Source: an uncultured Demequina sp. (GTDB lineage Bacteria; Actinomycetota; Actinomycetes; Actinomycetales; Demequinaceae). From it: 10,369 bases of DNA. The notes under the pieces were generated by a model that had not been told where the DNA came from, searched no databases, and saw nothing but the letters and a program-made list of their open reading frames with translations. Made by a program: the position numbers and the translations under genes. Of the stretch, positions 5,550-10,369 are shown piece by piece. How positions within the stretch are numbered: position 1 is the stretch's first letter; every line of letters begins with the position of its first letter. The DNA lies in contig CALALQ010000100.1 in NCBI GenBank assembly GCA_937925595.1, positions 1 to 10,369 on the forward strand, in the 5' to 3' direction.

Positions 5550-6476
5550 GTGGCAACAATCACAACATCAGGGCTGACCAAGTCGTTCGGTCCTGTCACC
5601 GCAGTCTCGAACCTCACGGTCGAGCTCCCGTCCGGAGTGGTGGGCCTCGTCGGTGCGAATGGCGCCGGCAAGTCGACGCTCATCAAGATGCTCCTGGGTC
5701 TCCTTTCGCCCACCTCTGGCGGCGCGACGATCCTGGGCTTCGACTGCCTCACAGATGGACTCAAGATCCGCGAGGTCGTCGGTTACATGCCGGAGAGCGA
5801 GTGCCTGCCGCTCGACATCTCCGCAACCGAGTTCCTTGTGCACATGGCGAGAATGTCCGGCCTGCCAGCTGACAGCGCCCGCGAGCGCGCCGCGGACACG
5901 CTGCGCCACGTGGGCCTGTACGAAGAGCGCTATCGCCCGATCGGCGGCTACTCGACAGGCATGAAGCAGAGAGTGAAGCTCGCGCAGGCGCTCGTTCACG
6001 ACCCCAAGCTGGTGTTCCTCGACGAGCCCACCAATGGCCTGGACCCCGCCGGCCGCGACGACATGCTGGGCCTCATCTCCCGCGTGAGCAGCGACTTCGA
6101 CATCTCCGTCGTGGTCACGAGCCACCTGTTGGGCGAGTTGGAGCGCATCAGCGACCACATCGTCGTCATCGATGGCGGCGTGCTGCAGCGCTCCACCTCT
6201 ACCGCGGACGCCACGCAGTTCGCCGGCTCGCTGCTCGTCGAGGTGACGGACCGGGCCGACGCTGTGATCGCGAAGCTGCGCGAGGGCGGCGCCTCCGTGG
6301 CCGAGGGCCGCAACCAGGGCAGCTTCGCCGTCGAGCTCACCGATGACGACGTCACCGGCACCGTCGTGGCCGCTGTCGCCGAGCTGGGCGTGGGGCTGGT
6401 GCGCCTGCAGCGCAAGCGCCACCAGCTGTCAGAGATCTTCGCGACCAACGACTCGCCCGTGGAGGTGGCGTCATGA
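5550..6476 (+). CDS. ABC-2-type exporter ATP-binding protein (first copy)
   Basis: A 308-aa cytosolic ATPase that would power an ABC-2-type exporter. Motifs in order: Walker A GANGAGKST (35-43), Q-loop region around GYMPESE (78-84), signature YSTGMKQ (134-140), Walker B LVFLDEP (154-160), D-loop near NGLDP (162-166) and the switch histidine H192 in VTSH. The YSTGMKQ form of the signature is typical of ABC-2 exporters of drugs, lipids or peptides. Residues after about 220 form the usual small C-terminal extension. The GTG start at 5550 keeps the full N-terminal strand and follows a TAGGGT -10 box, so it is probably leaderless. Its TGA overlaps the ATG of the permease by four bases, which fits translation as a unit. 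The substrate cannot be predicted. Confidence 0.93.
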   Translation: MATITTSGLTKSFGPVTAVSNLTVELPSGVVGLVGANGAGKSTLIKMLLGLLSPTSGGATILGFDCLTDGLKIREVVGYMPESECLPLDISATEFLVHMARMSGLPADSARERAADTLRHVGLYEERYRPIGGYSTGMKQRVKLAQALVHDPKLVFLDEPTNGLDPAGRDDMLGLISRVSSDFDISVVVTSHLLGELERISDHIVVIDGGVLQRSTSTADATQFAGSLLVEVTDRADAVIAKLREGGASVAEGRNQGSFAVELTDDDVTGTVVAAVAELGVGLVRLQRKRHQLSEIFATNDSPVEVAS

Positions 6477-7390
6477 CCTCACAAGAAAGCGCCGTGACTC
6501 CTGACGGCGTCGCCACCGACAGCGTCATCCACGACATCGGCTTCCGGCACTATGACGGTCCCCGCCTGGGACGCGGCTGGGCCTTCCGCTCGCTGTTCTA
6601 CGAGACGCTGCGCGGATCCTTCGGCCTTGGCCGCCCCGCGAAGGTCAAGATCATGCCGTGGGTGCTCATCGTGCTCTTCGCGCTGCCGTCACTCGTGATG
6701 GTGGCGATCACGATCCTCACCGCCTCGGAGGAGCTGCCGCTCAGCTACACGATGTACCCCGTGGCGATTTCGCTCGTCGTGTCGCTGTTCATCGCGGGTC
6801 GCGCGCCATATGCGGTGTCGCGCGACCTGCGCGACGGCATCATGCCGCTGTACCTGTCGCGCCCCATTCGCCGCCAGGACTACGTCTACGCCAAGCTCCT
6901 TGGCCTGTCCGCTGCAGTGTGGATCTTCGTCGCGACGCCCGTCACGATCCTGTTCATCGGCGCGCTGCTTGCGAAGTTCTCCGTGAAGGACGCGATCTTC
7001 GGCTGGCTTGGGGGACTGCTCATGGCTGCGGTGCTGTCGATCCTCCTCACGTCCATCTCGCTCGTGCTCGCCTCGTTCACCAAGCGCAAGGGCCTTGGTG
7101 TCGCGGCAGTGCTGTCGACGCTCATCCTGCTCAACGGCTTTGTCGCGGTTCTTGTCAGCGTTGTCGACATGCAGAGCTCGGAGACCGCGGCGAGCTACTT
7201 CGCGGTGCTTGACCCGTACATGCTCGTCGACGGACTCGGTGCGGCTTGGCTGGGCGTCGACACGACGTTCCTGTACTCGCAGCCAGACGGAGCCCTTGGT
7301 GCCGTCTACTACTCGGCGGTGCTGCTGGTGGTCGTCACCGGCTGCGTCGCGATCCTGCTGCGTCGATTCAAGAAGGTGGGCGGCGTATGA
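6473..7390 (+). CDS. ABC-2-type exporter permease (first copy)
   Basis: A 305-aa membrane subunit. A soluble N-terminus of about 58 residues contains HYDGPRLGRGW (26-36) and a GLGRPAKVK segment (51-59) often seen in actinobacterial permeases of this kind. About six transmembrane segments follow (about 61-83, 94-110, 146-166, 178-201, 208-231 and 278-297). The cytoplasmic loop DLRDGIMPLYLSRPIRR (118-134) has the DGxxxxxLxxPxxR pattern that recurs in the second permease of the operon. The ATG overlaps the upstream TGA (ATGA, 6473-6476), and the gene's own TGA overlaps the next ATG in the same way. It presumably pairs with the preceding ATPase; a mixed complex with the second pair is possible. 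Confidence 0.88.
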   Translation: MTSQESAVTPDGVATDSVIHDIGFRHYDGPRLGRGWAFRSLFYETLRGSFGLGRPAKVKIMPWVLIVLFALPSLVMVAITILTASEELPLSYTMYPVAISLVVSLFIAGRAPYAVSRDLRDGIMPLYLSRPIRRQDYVYAKLLGLSAAVWIFVATPVTILFIGALLAKFSVKDAIFGWLGGLLMAAVLSILLTSISLVLASFTKRKGLGVAAVLSTLILLNGFVAVLVSVVDMQSSETAASYFAVLDPYMLVDGLGAAWLGVDTTFLYSQPDGALGAVYYSAVLLVVVTGCVAILLRRFKKVGGV

Positions 7391-8298
7391 GCACCATCGA
7401 ACTTCACGGCGTCTCCCGCTGGTTCGGCAACGTGGTTGCCGTCAACGACGTCACCATGAGCATCGGCCCCGGCGTGACCGGCCTGCTCGGCCCCAATGGA
7501 GCCGGCAAGTCCACGCTGTTGAGCATGATGGGCGGCTTCCTGCCGCCGTCGTCCGGCACCGTCACGATCGATGGCGTCCCGGTGTGGCGCAACCCCGAGC
7601 TCTACAGCGGGATCGGCCTGGTCCCCGAGACCGAGGCGATGTTCGACGCCATGACGGCCTACGAGTTCGTCCTCGCGAACGCAAGGCTTCACCGCGTGGA
7701 TGACCCAGCGTCGGCCACCGTTGCCGCACTGGAGCAGGTGGAGCTGATCGAGGCGCGCGACCGCAAGGTGGGTACGTTCTCCAAAGGAATGAAGCAGCGC
7801 GTCAAGATGGCGACGGCGCTCGTGCACAAGCCCAAGGTGCTGCTCCTCGACGAGCCGTTCAACGGCATGGACCCGCGCCAGCGACTGCACCTGCTCGAAC
7901 TGCTGCAGCGCCTTGGCGACGAGGGCCACACGGTGCTGTTCAGCAGCCACATCCTCGAAGAGGTCGAGGACGTTGCCGGCACCATCGAGGTGATCGTGGC
8001 GGGTCGCCAGGCGGCATCCGGCGACTTCCGCAGCATCCGTCGACTGATGACGGAGCGGCCGCACCAGTACACGGTGACGTCGAGCGACAATCGTGCGCTT
8101 GCCGCCGCGATCATCGCCGACGGCTCCGCGGACGCCGTGAACCTCACCTCGGATGTGCTCAGCATCCAGGCATCAGACTTTGGCCGCTTTGTGCACGCCC
8201 TGCCGCGCATCGCTCGCGATGCCCGGATCGCGCTGCACGACGTCACCCCGGCAGACGAGTCGCTCGAGAGCGTCTTCGCCTACCTGGTGGCGCGGTGA
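7387..8298 (+). CDS. ABC-2-type exporter ATP-binding protein (second copy)
   Basis: A 303-aa ATPase homologous to the first one. It carries Walker A GPNGAGKST (35-43), signature FSKGMKQR (131-138), Walker B VLLLDEP (151-157), D-loop NGMDP (159-163) and switch histidine H188 in FSSH. The C-terminal part from about 215 is a short variable domain. The correct start is the ATG at 7387, which overlaps the permease stop (ATGA) and gives a normal N-terminus (MSTIELHGVSRWFG). The reading frame is open 141 bases further upstream, but that stretch lies inside the permease gene, translates to an Arg-rich sequence and is not conserved-looking. Two ATPases of the same type in one operon suggest duplication of an ATPase-permease pair. 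Confidence 0.93.
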   Translation: MSTIELHGVSRWFGNVVAVNDVTMSIGPGVTGLLGPNGAGKSTLLSMMGGFLPPSSGTVTIDGVPVWRNPELYSGIGLVPETEAMFDAMTAYEFVLANARLHRVDDPASATVAALEQVELIEARDRKVGTFSKGMKQRVKMATALVHKPKVLLLDEPFNGMDPRQRLHLLELLQRLGDEGHTVLFSSHILEEVEDVAGTIEVIVAGRQAASGDFRSIRRLMTERPHQYTVTSSDNRALAAAIIADGSADAVNLTSDVLSIQASDFGRFVHALPRIARDARIALHDVTPADESLESVFAYLVAR

Positions 8299-8315
8299 AC
8301 GCGGGAAGGAACCCA

Positions 8316-9041
8316 ATGAACGTCGTGATCATGCGCCTCACCTTGCGAGCGCTGCTTGGCAGCCGTCGCGTGTGGATCCTTGTGGGGATGGCCGCGCTGC
8401 TGTGGATCGTCGCGGGACTGTCTCGCTGGGGTTCGGGAGCCGACGTCGGCACCGCCACTGGCGTGATCGTCAATTTCGGCTTCGGCACGCTGGTGCCGAT
8501 CATGTGCCTCCTCGTCGGCACGGGGGCGGTGGCCCCGGAGATCGAGGACGGCTCGATCGTCTACCTGCTCGCGAAGCCGGTTCCGCGGCGCACCATCGTG
8601 CTGTCGAAGCTGATCGTGGCCATGGCCGTTGCCGTCGCGTTCAGCGTGATCTCGATTGTGGTTGCCGCGCAGATCGCCGGCGACGCGGAAGGGCAGCTCG
8701 CGCTGTCGATGGGTGTCGCCTCGGCGCTCGCGTCGATCGCCTATGTCGCCGTGTTCTTCATGATCGGAGTGGTGAGCCGCAACTCGATCATCGTGGGCCT
8801 GATCTACGCGATGCTGTGGGAGGGAACGCTTGCGGGCTACGTCCCCGGCGTTCGCGCCGTGAGCGTGCGTCAGTGGGCACTCGCTCCCGCGGAGCAGATT
8901 GTCGAGGACAACAGCGTGATCTCCATCGCCTCGGACCTCCCGCTGGTGCCTGCAATCGTGCTGCTCGTGCTTGCGACGGTGGTCTCGACGATCGTCTCGG
9001 TTCAGCGCCTCAAGGTGCTTTCCGCTCGCGTCTCTGAGTAA
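8316..9041 (+). CDS. ABC-2-type exporter permease (second copy)
   Basis: A 241-aa membrane protein with about six hydrophobic segments (about 19-35, 48-68, 94-119, 129-151, 156-174 and 208-228). The loop EIEDGSIVYLLAKPVPRR (75-92) matches the DGxxxxxLxxPxxR pattern of the first permease, supporting a common origin, although this copy lacks the long soluble N-terminus. I chose the ATG at 8316 because GGAAGGA (8304-8310) lies five bases upstream. The alternative is the GTG at 8295, which overlaps the ATPase stop as GTGA, matches the junction style of the operon and adds seven residues. It is the last gene of the ABC operon; no clear terminator hairpin was seen before the cysK promoter. Confidence 0.87.
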   Translation: MNVVIMRLTLRALLGSRRVWILVGMAALLWIVAGLSRWGSGADVGTATGVIVNFGFGTLVPIMCLLVGTGAVAPEIEDGSIVYLLAKPVPRRTIVLSKLIVAMAVAVAFSVISIVVAAQIAGDAEGQLALSMGVASALASIAYVAVFFMIGVVSRNSIIVGLIYAMLWEGTLAGYVPGVRAVSVRQWALAPAEQIVEDNSVISIASDLPLVPAIVLLVLATVVSTIVSVQRLKVLSARVSE

Positions 9042-9073
9042 CAGCAGACCGGCCGACGCTGGCTCGCCATTGC

Positions 9074-9103
9074 TTGCCCGTCACCTGGGAACCCGGCTAG
9101 ATT
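9074..9103 (+). promoter_or_regulatory. Putative SigA-type promoter of the cysteine operon
   Basis: TTGCCC (9074-9079) and TAGATT (9098-9103) are separated by 18 bases, each matching the vegetative -35/-10 consensus at four of six positions, with the TAnnnT form preferred in actinobacteria. The predicted transcription start is around 9108-9110. That gives about a 25-base 5' UTR before the leader ORF and about 225 bases before cysK. No other -10 of similar quality was seen between the leader ORF and cysK. Confidence 0.55.
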
Positions 9104-9134
9104 GGGCAAACCTGCACAGGAAAGGCTGGGCATC

Positions 9135-9221
9135 ATGAGCATCGCGCGTCACGCCACCTCGACGCCCGAGCGCGCCCTTTCCATGTGCATCCCCTGCGGC
9201 ATGTGCTGCTGCTGTCTGTAG
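9135..9221 (+). CDS. Polycysteine leader peptide (candidate cysteine-sensing upstream ORF)
   Basis: A 28-codon ORF too short for usual gene calling. Its ATG (9135) has a strong Shine-Dalgarno sequence, AGGAAAGG (9118-9125), nine bases upstream. The second half is extraordinarily cysteine-rich: Cys at 18, 21 and 24-27, the last four being consecutive codons TGC TGC TGC TGT (9204-9215), followed by Leu and TAG (9219-9221). It lies 114 bases upstream of cysK, followed by cysE. A stretch of codons for the pathway's end product just before biosynthetic genes is the hallmark of attenuator leader peptides. In mycobacteria, polycysteine upstream ORFs are known to act as cysteine-responsive attenuators. 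The peptide itself probably has no function; ribosome stalling when Cys-tRNA is scarce would be the signal. A small Cys-rich metal-binding or redox protein is the less likely alternative. Confidence 0.85.
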   Translation: MSIARHATSTPERALSMCIPCGMCCCCL

Positions 9222-9263
9222 AGCGCTGGCCTGGTTCGGTGACGAACCGACAAGTCAGCGCTC
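9221..9263 (+). promoter_or_regulatory. Leader RNA hairpin beginning at the leader ORF stop codon
   Basis: The outer stem GAGCGCTG (9221-9228) pairs perfectly with CAGCGCTC (9256-9263). The inner stem GGTTCG (9233-9238) pairs with CGAACC (9243-9248) around the loop GTGA. The first base of the outer stem is the last base of the leader TAG, so a ribosome sitting at the stop codon would cover the left arm, while one stalled at the first Cys codons of the run would leave it free. There is no T-tract, so an intrinsic terminator is unlikely. The right arm can alternatively pair with GAGCGC inside the leader ORF (9168-9173). Confidence 0.6.
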
Positions 9264-9288
9264 GCCCCCAGGAATCTCTGAAGCGAAT

Positions 9289-9306
9289 CGGGCGTTAGGG
9301 CGCCCG
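9289..9306 (+). promoter_or_regulatory. Second leader hairpin upstream of the cysK ribosome-binding site
   Basis: CGGGCG (9289-9294) pairs with CGCCCG (9301-9306) around the six-base loop TTAGGG. It ends about 17 bases before the cysK Shine-Dalgarno sequence. Part of its left arm (GGGCG, 9290-9294) can instead pair with CGCCC (9263-9267) at the foot of the first hairpin, so the two structures may influence each other. Its regulatory role is inferred. Confidence 0.4.
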
Positions 9307-9335
9307 GGACACCACCAACACCAAAGGAAATCCAC

Positions 9336-10271
9336 ATGGCTCGCATTTACGAGGACGCCACGGCTCTCATTGGCAACACTCCCCTCGTCAAGATCAACAA
9401 GCTCACCGCTGGCGCTGGTGCCACGGTGCTCGGCAAGCTCGAGTTCTACAACCCGGCGAACTCCGTCAAGGACCGCATCGGCGTCGCGATCATCGACGCG
9501 GCTGAGGCTGACGGCTCGCTCAAGCCGGGCGGCACGATCGTCGAGGCGACCTCCGGCAACACCGGCATCGCGCTCGCCTTCGTGGGCGCCGCCCGCGGCT
9601 ACAACGTCGTCCTGACGATGCCCGAGACGATGTCCAAGGAGCGCCGCGCCCTGCTGCGCGCCTTTGGTGCGGAGCTCATCCTGACCCCCGGCCCCGAGGG
9701 CATGCGCGGCGCGGTCGAGGCCGCGAACACGATCGCCGAGGAGCGCGAGGGCGCGATTCTGGCCCGCCAGTTCGCCAACGTCGCGAACCCCGAGATCCAC
9801 CGCAAGACCACCGCTGAGGAGATCTGGAACGACACCGACGGCGCCGTAGACATCGTCGTTGCCGGCATCGGCACGGGCGGCACCATCACCGGTGTCGGTG
9901 AGGTGCTCAAGTCGCGCAAGCCTGAGGTGCAGATCATCGCCGTCGAGCCTGCCGAGTCACCGATCCTCAACGGCGGCCAGCCTGGCCCCCACAAGATCCA
10001 GGGCATCGGCGCGAACTTCGTCCCCGAGATCCTCAACACCGAGATCTACGACGAGGTCATCGACATCGACTCCGAGACCGCGGTCGCCACGGCCCGTGCG
10101 GCAGCTCGCCAGGAGGGCCTGCTCGTCGGCATCTCCTCGGGTGCGGCCCTCGCGGCGGCGATCCAGGTGGCCAACCGCCCCGAGAACGCCGGCAAGACCA
10201 TCGTCGTGGTCATTCCGTCGTTCGGTGAGCGCTACCTGTCGTCGGTGCTGTACGCGGACCTCATGGACTGA
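9336..10271 (+). CDS. cysK: Cysteine synthase A (O-acetylserine sulfhydrylase)
   Basis: A 311-aa PLP enzyme of normal family length that makes L-cysteine and acetate from O-acetyl-L-serine and sulfide in the cytosol. Visible features are the N-terminal [10 protein letters not shown] (12-21), the PLP lysine K45 in NSVKDR (42-47), the substrate-binding loop TSGNTG (72-77), the phosphate-binding GIGTGGT (177-183), and GISSGA (265-270) with S268 contacting the PLP ring nitrogen. The ATG at 9336 has AAAGGA (9323-9328) seven bases upstream. It is preceded by the polycysteine leader ORF and hairpins, which suggests control by cysteine supply. Eleven bases after its stop begins a serine acetyltransferase gene, so both steps from serine to cysteine are co-transcribed and the two enzymes could form the cysteine synthase complex. 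Confidence 0.97.
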   Translation: MARIYEDATALIGNTPLVKINKLTAGAGATVLGKLEFYNPANSVKDRIGVAIIDAAEADGSLKPGGTIVEATSGNTGIALAFVGAARGYNVVLTMPETMSKERRALLRAFGAELILTPGPEGMRGAVEAANTIAEEREGAILARQFANVANPEIHRKTTAEEIWNDTDGAVDIVVAGIGTGGTITGVGEVLKSRKPEVQIIAVEPAESPILNGGQPGPHKIQGIGANFVPEILNTEIYDEVIDIDSETAVATARAAARQEGLLVGISSGAALAAAIQVANRPENAGKTIVVVIPSFGERYLSSVLYADLMD

Positions 10272-10282
10272 TCTGAGCCCTG

Positions 10283-10369
10283 ATGTCTGATCGCCCCAAC
10301 TTCCTGACCCTCGCTCTCGAGGACATTCGCACCGCGCGCCGCCGCGACCCGGCAGCGCGATCGTGGCTT
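10283..10369 (+). CDS. cysE: Serine O-acetyltransferase, N-terminal fragment (cut by window edge)
   Basis: The first 29 codons are in frame up to the last base of the window. The translation begins MSDRPNFLTLALEDIRTARR and continues RDPAARSWL. The EDIRTARRRDPAARS stretch is the conserved N-terminal helix pattern of short bacterial serine acetyltransferases, which acetylate L-serine with acetyl-CoA to O-acetylserine, the substrate of CysK. The start lies 11 bases after the cysK stop with only a weak Shine-Dalgarno sequence (CTGAG), suggesting translational coupling. The catalytic left-handed beta-helix domain is outside the window, so the call rests on this short match plus the strong cysK context. 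Confidence 0.82.
   Translation, partial: MSDRPNFLTLALEDIRTARRRDPAARSWL

Noticed and set aside
4582..5577. 331-codon open frame on the plus strand across the two DUF1761 genes
   Set aside because: The product is a highly charged, low-complexity translation without domains. The opposite strand encodes two membrane proteins with good ribosome-binding sites.
5568..6422. 284-codon open frame antisense to the first ABC ATPase
   Set aside because: It is a shadow of a gene with a full set of ABC motifs, and its own translation has no domain pattern.
7246..7386. Upstream extension of the second ATPase
   Set aside because: The extension lies inside the permease gene and is Arg/Gly-rich. The ATG at 7387 gives the standard ABC N-terminus and an ATGA overlap.
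8153..9037. 294-codon plus-strand frame overlapping the second permease
   Set aside because: The translation is very Arg-rich and soluble-looking, while the overlapping frame gives an ABC-2 permease with six hydrophobic segments and a shared loop motif.
9178..9330. Possible pairing of TTTCC in the leader ORF with GGAAA at the cysK ribosome-binding site
   Set aside because: Only five base pairs over about 140 bases, mostly A-U, which is too weak to claim without folding and covariation.
9042..9335. T-box or known cysteine/SAM riboswitch in the cysK leader
   Set aside because: No T-box sequence (TGGNACCGCG-like) or SAM-riboswitch core was found, and there is no intrinsic terminator with a T-run. 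The leader ORF explains the region better.
9149..9346. 65-codon minus-strand frame covering the cysK leader
   Set aside because: It has no ribosome-binding site or recognisable domain and is explained by the plus-strand polycysteine leader and its hairpins.
1..10369. CRISPR array, transposase, integrase or phage genes
   Set aside because: No spaced repeats, terminal inverted repeats or DDE/recombinase motifs were seen in any frame.

Overview
The window is high-GC DNA (strong G/C preference at third codon positions, frequent GTG starts, TAnnnT-type -10 boxes, tRNA-Pro without an encoded CCA). This points to an actinobacterium, probably a Micrococcales-type actinomycete; the genus cannot be fixed from sequence reading alone. 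All genes look intact except the last, which is cut by the window edge. No insertion sequence, CRISPR array, integrase or transposase is visible.

Layout: (1) 1-390 is a tRNA locus with tRNA-Pro(UGG) on the minus strand and tRNA-Gly(UCC) on the plus strand, diverging from a short spacer. The leftmost 180 bases carry three strong hairpins and an 11-bp copy of the tRNA-Pro 3' end. (2) 431-1780 holds an unrecognised 214-aa protein with a possible leaderless start and atypical codons, then a PaiB-family FMN-binding protein. (3) 5400-1752 on the minus strand is a compact operon: two tandem 138-aa DUF1761-type membrane proteins, followed one base later by a 926-aa fusion of an APH-fold kinase, a degenerate M23-like beta domain and a class III PLP enzyme of the phospho-lyase (AGXT2L) type. 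The fusion could phosphorylate a hydroxylated amine or amino acid and then eliminate phosphate and ammonia. (4) 5550-9041 on the plus strand is a four-gene ABC-2 exporter operon, ATPase-permease-ATPase-permease, with 4-bp overlaps at the first two junctions. (5) 9042-10369 is a cysteine biosynthesis operon: promoter, a 28-codon cysteine-rich leader ORF ending in four consecutive Cys codons, a hairpin that begins at the leader stop codon, then cysK and the start of cysE.

The most notable element is the polycysteine leader ORF (9135-9221) upstream of cysK-cysE. It is a strong candidate for a ribosome-mediated cysteine sensor: translation of the Cys run would report Cys-tRNA supply and change leader RNA folding, and so expression of O-acetylserine sulfhydrylase and serine acetyltransferase. 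Comparable polycysteine upstream ORFs are known from mycobacteria, but there they are leaderless; this one has its own 5' UTR and Shine-Dalgarno sequence. The second point of interest is the kinase/phospho-lyase fusion, whose central M23-like domain has lost all metal ligands and which is coupled to paired membrane proteins.
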